This document shows, in pieces, positions 1 to 5,612 of a stretch of DNA of 5,818 nt; position 1 is the stretch's first letter; each line of letters begins with the position of its first letter. Both the position numbers and the translations under genes were made by a program. The stretch lies in the NCBI GenBank assembly GCA_002363635.1, contig DEWM01000104.1, forward strand, positions 10,693 through 16,510, written 5' to 3'. The notes below the pieces were generated by a model. It saw only the letters and a program-made list of their open reading frames with translations, did not search any database and was not told the origin of the DNA. The DNA is from Caryophanales bacterium UBA3210. GTDB taxonomy: Bacteria > Bacillota_I > Bacilli_A > RFN20 > CAG-449.

Positions 1-641
1 GCAACGCTTACTTCAGAAGGTTTTTCATCATATTTTTTAACTTCTGGAATATTTAATTTTCTACCAAATAATGCTGCAACTTCTTTTGCTAAGGAATAGA
101 TTGATAAACAATCAGATCTATTTGCAAGAACGTTGATATCTAAGATAGTATCATCTAGACCTAAATATCCTAAAACATTTTCTTCTCCTACTGGAGCATC
201 AAGAGGTAATTCTTCAATACCTGCGACTTGTTCTTCTTTTAAGAAAGCTTTGTCTACTCCAAGTTCAACTAAAGAACAGCACATACCATTAGATTCAACA
301 CCTCTAATAGTTGATTTAACAATAACGATGTCTTTAGCAGGTAAAGAACAACCTGGTAAAGCAACGATAACTTTTAAACCTTTTCTAGCGTTTGGTGCGC
401 CACAAACAATCTGCTCTACACCATATTTTTCGCCTTCATTTACTTTTAAAACATGTAAATGATCTGAATCTGGGTGATTTTCACATTCAATGATTTCACC
501 GATAACGAGTTTATCTGCCTCCGCTAAACGAGTAATACCTTCAACTTCTAAACCCGCGAAAGTTAATTTATCAGCAATTTCCTTAGGAGAGATTCCATCT
601 AAATCAACAAATTGTTTTAATAAATTATAACTTGCTAACAT
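1..641 (-). CDS. pheT: Phenylalanyl-tRNA synthetase beta subunit, N-terminal part (3' end beyond window)
   Basis: PheT is the large subunit of the cytoplasmic alpha2-beta2 enzyme that charges tRNA-Phe. PheS carries the aminoacylation site; PheT binds tRNA and edits mischarged Tyr. I translated 213 codons; the gene runs off the left edge, and the full protein is usually about 800 residues. Visible parts are the N-terminal MLASYNLLKQFVDLDG segment, with LTFAGLEVEG near residues 26-35, and then the OB-fold (EMAP-type) tRNA-binding domain at about 45-150. Its hallmarks include GEIIECENHPDSDHL, IVCGAPNARKG, ALPGCSLP and RGVESNGMCCS. After it come LPLDAPVGEE and DINVLANRSDCLSIY, the entry to the B3/B4 region; the editing and catalytic-like domains lie outside the window. 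The ATG at 641-639 sits 9 nt after the pheS stop, with AGGAGGT ending 4 nt before it. Nothing looks degraded. Identification is secure. Confidence 0.97.
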   Translation of the reverse strand, partial: MLASYNLLKQFVDLDGISPKEIADKLTFAGLEVEGITRLAEADKLVIGEIIECENHPDSDHLHVLKVNEGEKYGVEQIVCGAPNARKGLKVIVALPGCSLPAKDIVIVKSTIRGVESNGMCCSLVELGVDKAFLKEEQVAGIEELPLDAPVGEENVLGYLGLDDTILDINVLANRSDCLSIYSLAKEVAALFGRKLNIPEVKKYDEKPSEVSV

Positions 642-645
642 ACTT

Positions 646-653
646 ACCTCCTA
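646..653 (-). promoter_or_regulatory. pheT ribosome binding site fused to the pheS stop codon
   Basis: On the minus strand the junction reads TAGGAGGTAAGT followed by ATG. The TAG (653-651) ends PheS and also supplies the first bases of a near-perfect Shine-Dalgarno, AGGAGGT (652-646). A ribosome ending pheS therefore sits on the pheT initiation site, a layout expected to couple translation and keep the two subunits in balance. The coupling is inferred; the overlap is seen directly. Confidence 0.9.
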
Positions 654-1691
654 GTCTCTATTAAATTGCTTATTGAAACGTTTATCGTTTGTATATAATT
701 TACGGATATCATCAATGCCGTATTTAAGCATTGCAATTCTATCTACACCAACACCGAAAGCAAAGCCTTGGTATTCTTTTTCATCAAATCCAGACATCTT
801 GAGAACATTTGGATGAACCATACCTGCTCCACCAATTTCAATCCAGCCTGTGCCTTTGCATAAAGAACAACCTTTACCGCCACAATTAAAGCAAGAAACA
901 TCATATTCTACTGATGGTTCAGTGAATGGGAAATATGAAGATCTTAATCTAACTTCACGTTTTTCACCAAACATCTTTTTAACGAATAATTGTAAAGTTG
1001 AAAGTAAGTTACCCATATTGATATTCTTATCAATAACTAAACCTTCGATTTGTCCAAATTGATGTGAGTGAGTTGCATCATCATCTCTTCTATAAACTTT
1101 ACCTGGTGAAATGATTTTGATTGGACCAACTCCATTAGCAGCTTTCATAACGTGAGCCTGAACTGGTGAAGTTTGTGATCTCATAAGTAAAGATTCATTA
1201 ATGAAGAATGAGTCTTGCATATCACGTGCAGGATGTCCTTTTGGAACATTTAATAATTCGAAGTTATATTCATCAGTTTCAACTTCTGGACCTTCTGCAA
1301 TGTCGTAACCCATACCAATAAAGATTTGAGAAACTTCATCAACAACCATTTGGAAAGGATGTTTGCTTCCCTTTGAATAAGATCTTGAAGGTAAAGTAAA
1401 ATCAATAACTTCTTTTTCAAGTTTTGCATTTAAAGCTTTAGCTTCGAGTTCTTCTTTCTTAGCTTCAACTTTTTCTGCAATTTCAGTTTTAATTTTATTA
1501 ATAATCTGACCAAATTCAGCTTTTTGTTCTTTAGTCATTTCTCTCATTGATGCCATTAAAGACATTAATTTACTTTTCTTTGAGAGGTATTCATTTCTGA
1601 CATTTTGAAGATCTTCGCTTGTTTTAACATTTGCGACATCTTCAAGTGCCTTAGAATGAATTAACTCTAATTCGTTTTTATTTTCTTCCAT
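651..1691 (-). CDS. pheS: Phenylalanyl-tRNA synthetase alpha subunit
   Basis: This is the catalytic subunit, which activates Phe with ATP and transfers it to tRNA-Phe in the cytoplasm. The 346 residues match the usual bacterial length. Residues 1-95 form a charged, helical N-terminal arm expected to be a tRNA-binding coiled coil. The class II catalytic core follows: HPFQMVVDEV (111-120, motif 1 region), GHPARDMQDSFFI (152-164), RSQTSPVQAH (171-180), motif 2 with VYRRDDDATHSHQF and QIEG (199-217), and motif 3 GFAFGVGVDRIAM (309-321) with Arg318. Cys267, 270, 275 and 278 make a CxxC-x4-CxxC knuckle, as in many Firmicute PheS proteins, before TGWIEI and GAGMVHPNVL. I chose the ATG at 1691 because GAGGTG (1704-1699) lies 7 nt upstream. 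An in-frame ATG at 1706 would add five residues (MRCFT) but overlaps that binding site and has none of its own. pheT follows after 9 nt. Confidence 0.97.
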   Translation of the reverse strand: MEENKNELELIHSKALEDVANVKTSEDLQNVRNEYLSKKSKLMSLMASMREMTKEQKAEFGQIINKIKTEIAEKVEAKKEELEAKALNAKLEKEVIDFTLPSRSYSKGSKHPFQMVVDEVSQIFIGMGYDIAEGPEVETDEYNFELLNVPKGHPARDMQDSFFINESLLMRSQTSPVQAHVMKAANGVGPIKIISPGKVYRRDDDATHSHQFGQIEGLVIDKNINMGNLLSTLQLFVKKMFGEKREVRLRSSYFPFTEPSVEYDVSCFNCGGKGCSLCKGTGWIEIGGAGMVHPNVLKMSGFDEKEYQGFAFGVGVDRIAMLKYGIDDIRKLYTNDKRFNKQFNRD

Positions 1692-1698
1692 AGTAAAA

Positions 1699-1704
1699 CA
1701 CCTC
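1699..1704 (-). promoter_or_regulatory. pheS ribosome binding site (decides the start codon)
   Basis: GAGGTG on the minus strand lies 7 nt before the ATG at 1691. The alternative in-frame ATG at 1706-1704 shares a base with this element, so it cannot use it. This places the pheS start at 1691. Confidence 0.85.
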
Positions 1705-1724
1705 ATTTATATAAGAACATTTCT

Positions 1725-1752
1725 ATTATAATTCATTTACTTAATTTTTAAA
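1725..1752 (-). promoter_or_regulatory. Candidate sigma-A type promoter for pheST
   Basis: A perfect -10 hexamer TATAAT lies at 1730-1725 on the minus strand. TTTAAA (1752-1747), four of six matches to TTGACA, sits 16 bp upstream. Transcription would start near 1718 and give a leader of about 27 nt before the pheS ATG. A second TATAAT lies at 1757-1752, but its -35 position falls in the T-tract of the preceding terminator, so it is the weaker candidate. The region is very AT-rich and chance TATAAT matches are likely. The position just after a terminator and before an operon is the better argument. Confidence 0.6.
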
Positions 1753-1773
1753 TTATATAATTTAAAATAGAAC

Positions 1774-1797
1774 AAAAAAAGCAGGTATAACCTGCTT
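1774..1797 (-). terminator. Rho-independent terminator ending the division cluster
   Basis: On the minus strand AAGCAGGT (1797-1790) pairs perfectly with ACCTGCTT (1786-1779) around a three-base TAT loop. The T-run continues to 1774, giving nine consecutive T counting the end of the stem. The stem starts with the last two bases of the TAA stop (1798-1796) of the preceding membrane-protein gene. It separates the ftsQ-ftsA-ftsZ unit from pheST. Confidence 0.9.
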
Positions 1798-2323
1798 AAA
1801 ATGGTAAATTAAGTCGATTAGGACGAATTTGCTTAGGTTTATTATTTTTATCCATAGCCTTAAATAAAACTCTTACAAAAATATACATATCTTTTTCATC
1901 TCTAAAATTAAGCGATAATTTATTATGAGCATATGTATAATCAATTGTGGCCTTAATCTCTTTTTTTAAGATGAATAATAACATAAAGATCATGAAGAGC
2001 AATAAACATCCTGATATAGAAAGTAAGAAGACTACTGACTTTAACTGAGTCAAGGAGTTATTAAAAAAATAATAACTCATCCAAGCAGTACCTCCTAAGC
2101 CTAGAATAATGAAGAAGATTGATAACCATAAAAAAGCAAAATTTCTAACTACCCCATACCCAACTGAAGATATATCTTTTACTTCAATAATACGAGTATA
2201 GAATAATTTTTTAAAAGCTGAAGACATACGGTCATTATAATATAAACGTTCATCAGTTAAAGCGATACGTCCATTATCATAAAGAGCTTTTTCAGTATCA
2301 TTTACAAATGGTATTTTTCTCAT
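1796..2323 (-). CDS. Two-pass membrane protein with a split PH-like domain, function unknown
   Basis: I do not recognise a named family for this 175-residue protein. Residues 17-57 look like the first strands of a bacterial PH domain: NGRIALTDERLYYND, then a strand around 41-48, then IEVKDISSVGYG, like the 'plsdIssv' part of bPH domains. A hydrophobic hairpin follows, with TM1 at about 62-87, a short NNSLTQLK loop, and TM2 at about 96-119. KK (120-121) and strand-like KATIDY and LSLNF come next, then an amphipathic helix at about 142-157 (DEKDMYIFVRVLFKAM) like the closing PH helix, and a basic tail. Arg60 and Lys120-121 flank the hairpin, so both soluble halves are predicted cytoplasmic. The ATG has an excellent AAAGGAGGT (2336-2328) 4 nt upstream. 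The gene starts 38 nt after ftsZ with no terminator or clear promoter between, so it is probably the last gene of the division transcript. A role in division is suggested only by position. Confidence 0.85.
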   Translation of the reverse strand: MRKIPFVNDTEKALYDNGRIALTDERLYYNDRMSSAFKKLFYTRIIEVKDISSVGYGVVRNFAFLWLSIFFIILGLGGTAWMSYYFFNNSLTQLKSVVFLLSISGCLLLFMIFMLLFILKKEIKATIDYTYAHNKLSLNFRDEKDMYIFVRVLFKAMDKNNKPKQIRPNRLNLPF

Positions 2324-2327
2324 GGTT

Positions 2328-2336
2328 ACCTCCTTT
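2328..2336 (-). promoter_or_regulatory. Strong ribosome binding site of the PH-like membrane protein gene
   Basis: AAAGGAGGT on the minus strand, 4 nt (AACC) before the ATG, is a near-complete match to the anti-Shine-Dalgarno. Together with a long reading frame and a terminator touching its stop, it shows this gene is genuinely expressed. The rest of the 38-nt gap after ftsZ is A-rich and has no visible hairpin. Confidence 0.85.
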
Positions 2337-2361
2337 CTTTAGATTTTTTAGTGGTTTTTAA

Positions 2362-3459
2362 TTAATTGTTGTCACCAATTGATGAGAAGAAATCAGGTAA
2401 AATTGAATCACTTTCTTGTTCAGAATCTTTTTCTTCCTGTTCTTTTTCAACTTTATCAACTGTAGCTTTAATACGTGGTTGAATTGGTTGATCTTCTGGA
2501 ACATATTCTTCATCAAAATCAGTTGCAATGACAGAAATTAACATCTGATCATTGAGTTCTGGGTTTTGTTGAACACCGAAGATGATATTAACATTAGCGC
2601 CTGCTGCTTCAGTAATATAAGAGATAGCTTCTTGAGTTTCATCAAGAGTAACTCCATTGCCTCCAGTAACATTGATAATTGCGGAATGTGCACCTTTAAT
2701 ACTTGCTTCAAGTAATGGTGAATCAATCGCGTTAGTTGCAGCTTCAACTGCTTTATTTTCTCCGCTACCCATACCAAAGCCAATTAATGCTACACCTTTA
2801 TCTTTTAATGTAGCCTTAACATCTGCAAAGTCAAGGTTAATTAAACCTGGTAATAAAATTAAATCAGTGATTGTCTTAACAGCTTGAGCTAAAACTCTAT
2901 CTGATTCAGCAAAGGCATCTGCAATGCTCTTATTGCCGTTTGCCATCATTAATTTATCGTTAGAAACGATAATAATTGAGTCGACTTCGTTCTTTAATTG
3001 ATTTAAACCTTCGACAGCTTTAACTTTTCTGTTATTACCTTCAAAAGTAAATGGACGAGTAACAATAGCAACAGTTAAAGCACCAGATTCTTTGGCGATT
3101 TTTGCAATAACTGGAGCAGCACCAGTTCCGGTTCCTCCACCCATACCAGCTGCAATAAAGACCATATTTGCCCCATCGACGATTTCTTTAATATCTTCAA
3201 TAGAAGCTTCAGCAGCTTGTTTACCTACTTCTGGATTACCTCCAGCACCGAGTCCTTTAGTATAATCTCTACCTAAAACATATTTATGTTCTGCTTTTGA
3301 TGTTGCTAAAGCTTGAGCGTCTGTATTAACAACCCAGAAATCGATATTAGTAATTTTATCTTCAATCATTTGGTTAACTGCATTATTACCGCCGCCACCA
3401 ACACCGATTACGACAATTTTTGCATATGATTCGAATGCGTCAAAATTAAATTCCTGCAT
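2362..3459 (-). CDS. ftsZ: Cell division protein FtsZ
   Basis: FtsZ is the tubulin-like GTPase that forms the Z-ring at midcell. The 365 residues fit the family. The GTPase domain shows IGVGGGGNNAVNQM (18-31), NTDAQAL (45-51), GLGAGGNPEVG (69-79), the tubulin signature GGGTGTGAAPVIAKIA (107-122) and RPFTFEG (135-141). The T7 synergy loop NLDFADVK (208-215) is intact, including the acidic residues that complete the neighbouring GTP site. GSGENKAVEAA, SPLLEASIKGA and INVTGG mark the following C-terminal domain, to about residue 316. A short, highly charged linker (about 317-350) leads to a tail, ILPDFFSSIGDNN. This resembles the conserved C-terminal peptide (DIPxFLR type) but lacks its Arg and basic end. 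ftsA precedes it by 8 nt, with AGGAGG 4 nt before the ATG. The start agrees with the family N-terminus. Confidence 0.98.
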   Translation of the reverse strand: MQEFNFDAFESYAKIVVIGVGGGGNNAVNQMIEDKITNIDFWVVNTDAQALATSKAEHKYVLGRDYTKGLGAGGNPEVGKQAAEASIEDIKEIVDGANMVFIAAGMGGGTGTGAAPVIAKIAKESGALTVAIVTRPFTFEGNNRKVKAVEGLNQLKNEVDSIIIVSNDKLMMANGNKSIADAFAESDRVLAQAVKTITDLILLPGLINLDFADVKATLKDKGVALIGFGMGSGENKAVEAATNAIDSPLLEASIKGAHSAIINVTGGNGVTLDETQEAISYITEAAGANVNIIFGVQQNPELNDQMLISVIATDFDEEYVPEDQPIQPRIKATVDKVEKEQEEKDSEQESDSILPDFFSSIGDNN

Positions 3460-3461
3460 AA

Positions 3462-3470
3462 AGCCTCCTA
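3462..3470 (-). promoter_or_regulatory. ftsZ ribosome binding site fused to the ftsA stop codon
   Basis: The minus strand reads CTATAGGAGGCTTT then ATG. The TAG at 3470-3468 ends FtsA and leads straight into AGGAGG (3469-3464), which lies 4 nt before the ftsZ ATG. The heptamer TAGGAGG is the same as at the pheS/pheT junction. It suggests coupled translation of FtsA and FtsZ, whose ratio matters in division. Confidence 0.88.
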
Positions 3471-4682
3471 TAGTTCTTCATCAATATCGTATGAAGCAAC
3501 TTTCTTTCCAGGTTGAACCTTTGGTTGAACTCTAGAGATTGTTGTTTGGAAAAATTCATCTCTTTCAATATTTGCTAAATGTACATCAGCATATTTAATT
3601 AAACCTAAACAGTTTTGGTAAGATTTAAATCTTGCACCAAATGAATCAGGTGTAAAATCAATAATTTGACAAGATAATCTTTCTTCAAGTAATTCTTTAA
3701 AGCCGTATAAAGCACTGCCTCCACCAGTAATGACTACTGGTAAGAATCTCTTTTCAGTTGAATTCCAATTATTGATTTGATCTTTAATTGCATCAACTAA
3801 TGGAGAAACAGCCTCTTTGATATTATTGCCAAAATCTTCTAATGTGAAATCTTTGTAGATTTTTACATTAAATGATGGGTTTTTATCAATGCCATATTTT
3901 TCTTTAAGCATCTTAGCTTCTTTGAATGTAATTTGTAATTTGTCTGCTAAATTTTGAGTAATGCGGTCACTTCCGTATTTAAAACAAGTATTCGCGACAA
4001 TTGTTGTTTGCTGAGAGATTTGAGTTAAGATTGTCATTTCTGAACCAAAATCTAATAAATAATATGAAGAAGGAATTTCTTCGTGATCTTTCATATATAA
4101 TGCACTAGCATATGGAGAAACAACAAGTTGTAAGACATTTAAGTTTGCAGCTTGAACTGCTGATAAATATCCAGAAATTATAGTATCTTGCATTGCGTAA
4201 ATTGATGCATGAACGGTAAGTCTTTCACTCTTTTTACCAAGTGGAGAATCACTTTCACTTAAAGAATTATCAAGTAAATATGTATAAGGGATTACATCGA
4301 CAATCTTAAGTCCATCTTGGAAACGATGTTTACGTAACTGAGAGATGGCATTATTGACATCTAATTGTTGAATGATATTAGATGAATCAATAGTAACTGT
4401 TGAAGCAGAATCTCTAGTAATAGCAAGACCAAGTGGAGGTATTGATAAAACAACATCTTTGATTGTAATACCTAATTTTTCATTTGCAGCATTAATTAAT
4501 CCTTTAATTGTATTAACTAAAACATCATGTTCTGCGACAATTCCTCCATCAAGAGCAGTAACTCCAGTTTCTAAAGCATGAAGTACATATACTACTCCAT
4601 CTAAGCAGTAACCATAAACTAGTCTAACTGCTTTAGAAGTGATTTCTAATGCAGCATATCTTTTATTTTCTTCATCAAGCAT
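3468..4682 (-). CDS. ftsA: Cell division protein FtsA (atypical nucleotide loops and C-terminus)
   Basis: FtsA is an actin-like protein that normally anchors FtsZ polymers to the membrane and recruits later division proteins. At 404 residues it is near family length. The actin fold starts at YAALEITSKAVRLVYGY (9-25). The FtsA-specific 1C subdomain spans about 82-163, with VDVIPYTYLLD at 128-138; LSAVQAANLNVLQLVVSP (173-190) and YLLDFGSEMTILT (208-220) follow. The adenosine motif VVITGGGSALYGFKELL is at 316-332 and NCLGLIKYA at 357-365. Two features are odd. The first phosphate loop reads LEITS where E. coli has LEIGT, and the second reads DFGSEMT where a DIGGGT-like motif is usual. The 35-residue tail after the fold ends ASYDIDEEL and shows no amphipathic membrane helix. 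Its ribosome binding site is a run of seven G. Order between ftsQ and ftsZ and the 1C region make the name secure; ATP binding is uncertain. Confidence 0.95.
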   Translation of the reverse strand: MLDEENKRYAALEITSKAVRLVYGYCLDGVVYVLHALETGVTALDGGIVAEHDVLVNTIKGLINAANEKLGITIKDVVLSIPPLGLAITRDSASTVTIDSSNIIQQLDVNNAISQLRKHRFQDGLKIVDVIPYTYLLDNSLSESDSPLGKKSERLTVHASIYAMQDTIISGYLSAVQAANLNVLQLVVSPYASALYMKDHEEIPSSYYLLDFGSEMTILTQISQQTTIVANTCFKYGSDRITQNLADKLQITFKEAKMLKEKYGIDKNPSFNVKIYKDFTLEDFGNNIKEAVSPLVDAIKDQINNWNSTEKRFLPVVITGGGSALYGFKELLEERLSCQIIDFTPDSFGARFKSYQNCLGLIKYADVHLANIERDEFFQTTISRVQPKVQPGKKVASYDIDEEL

Positions 4683-4689
4683 GTATTAT

Positions 4690-4698
4690 CCCCCCCTA
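4690..4698 (-). promoter_or_regulatory. Poly-G ribosome binding site of ftsA, fused to the ftsQ stop
   Basis: The minus strand reads GACTAG, then six more G, then ATAATAC and ATG. The TAG (4698-4696) ends FtsQ, and its G begins a run of seven G (4696-4690) that sits 7 nt before the ftsA ATG. GGGGG can pair with the anti-Shine-Dalgarno CCUCC through four G-C pairs and one G-U wobble, so it should work. It differs from the AGGAGG used by neighbouring genes and is a possible slippage site. Confidence 0.8.
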
Positions 4699-5604
4699 GT
4701 CATTTTTATTAGAAACTTGCTTATCTCCAGCATAAATTCCGTAATAATAAGTTCCATTTGTCTCTTCAATTATAACTTTAATAGAATAGTAAGAAAAGTT
4801 TTCAGTGGTTTTTTTAGTTGATTTTAATAAATCAAAGCCTACTGAAGAAGTAAAAATATCTCTTTTCCATCTAGTATATGATTCTTCGTCTAAAGCATAT
4901 GCAATAGCTTTAAGAGCACCAGTATTCTTTTTATTTAAGAATGGAAGTTGAACATTAAGTAATTCATCAAAGTCAGGCACTTCAACAAAACAGTTCATAT
5001 AAGGGATATTTTTATCATCGATAGAAACATCATAATATTTTATTTTACTACGATATTCTTTACTAATTTCGTAATATACATCTCCAAAATAGGAAATTTC
5101 AGAATTGCTGATGTCATCATTTAATAATGTAGGGATTACTTCTAATGTTTCTTTTAATGTATCACCGACAATTTCATCGTTATACCAATCTTGTTCACTA
5201 GGGACAAGTGGAGTAACTTCTTTAGTCATATAAACTTTATTTTGACTATTTTTTAAATATGGTGCACTTTCATCAATACTAATGGTTAATCCTTTAAAAG
5301 TAGCGTTTACTTTAGCGTTACTAATTAATGGATGATTATTTAATTTTTCTTCAATTTCATTAGTATTTAAGACAAATAATGAAGTTGATCTTTTTAAATT
5401 AACAATTTCTAAAATTTGATCTGAATTAATATTTTTATTACCAACTAACGAATAAGAAGATACCCTACTAAAAGGTAGTAATACATATAAAGCAATCATG
5501 ACTAAAAGACCGCAAATAATCGAGACTTTAATAAATAAGCTCTTTCTTTGTTTCTGACGATAAGTAAATAATTTATCTTGGAAAGTTTCGGTCTTTTCTG
5601 TCAT
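4696..5604 (-). CDS. ftsQ: Cell division protein FtsQ/DivIB (POTRA domain)
   Basis: This bitopic divisome protein links early Z-ring proteins to septal wall synthesis through FtsL and FtsB/DivIC. It has 302 residues, slightly long for DivIB. A short basic cytoplasmic segment (RQKQRKS, 16-22) precedes one transmembrane helix at about 24-45. An extracytoplasmic POTRA domain then covers about 46-115: SRVSSYSLVGNKNINSDQIL, SLFVLNTNEIEEKLNNHPLI and an alternating strand ending ISIDESAPYL. This is the standard FtsQ/DivIB pattern. Residues 116-302 should hold the beta domain, but I recognise few family motifs there and it looks diverged. The ATG at 5604 is the only sensible start before the membrane helix, but it has no good Shine-Dalgarno; AAAGGA ends 15 nt upstream. 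The previous gene stops 8 nt before it. divIB is an equally valid symbol in Gram-positives. The protein argues for a cell that makes septal peptidoglycan. Confidence 0.9.
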   Translation of the reverse strand: MTEKTETFQDKLFTYRQKQRKSLFIKVSIICGLLVMIALYVLLPFSRVSSYSLVGNKNINSDQILEIVNLKRSTSLFVLNTNEIEEKLNNHPLISNAKVNATFKGLTISIDESAPYLKNSQNKVYMTKEVTPLVPSEQDWYNDEIVGDTLKETLEVIPTLLNDDISNSEISYFGDVYYEISKEYRSKIKYYDVSIDDKNIPYMNCFVEVPDFDELLNVQLPFLNKKNTGALKAIAYALDEESYTRWKRDIFTSSVGFDLLKSTKKTTENFSYYSIKVIIEETNGTYYYGIYAGDKQVSNKND

Positions 5605-5612
5605 ATTTATTC

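Noticed and set aside
133..462. Plus-strand open frame opposite pheT
   Set aside because: It lies antisense to a fully conserved pheT frame, has no binding site or family motif, and reads like a low-complexity reverse translation.
838..893. Cys-rich CxxC-x4-CxxC knuckle in PheS as a novel metal site
   Set aside because: A similar Cys cluster before the TGWIEI segment is common in Firmicute PheS proteins, so it is a family trait.
850..1062. Plus-strand open frame opposite pheS
   Set aside because: It overlaps conserved PheS catalytic motifs on the other strand and has no independent coding signal.
1692..1706. Upstream ATG at 1706 as the pheS start
   Set aside because: It overlaps the GAGGTG that serves the ATG at 1691, lacks its own binding site, and would add an unconserved MRCFT.
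2324..2361. Terminator or promoter between ftsZ and the PH-like gene
   Set aside because: The 38-nt gap is A-rich with no hairpin and no convincing -35/-10 pair; it holds only the ribosome binding site.
2538..2783. Second minus-strand frame and a plus-strand frame (2657-2887) inside ftsZ
   Set aside because: Both lie within conserved FtsZ sequence in other frames, with no credible start signal or domain.
4372..4821. Plus-strand frames opposite the start of ftsA and the end of ftsQ
   Set aside because: They are shadows of the real genes, without binding sites or recognisable protein features.
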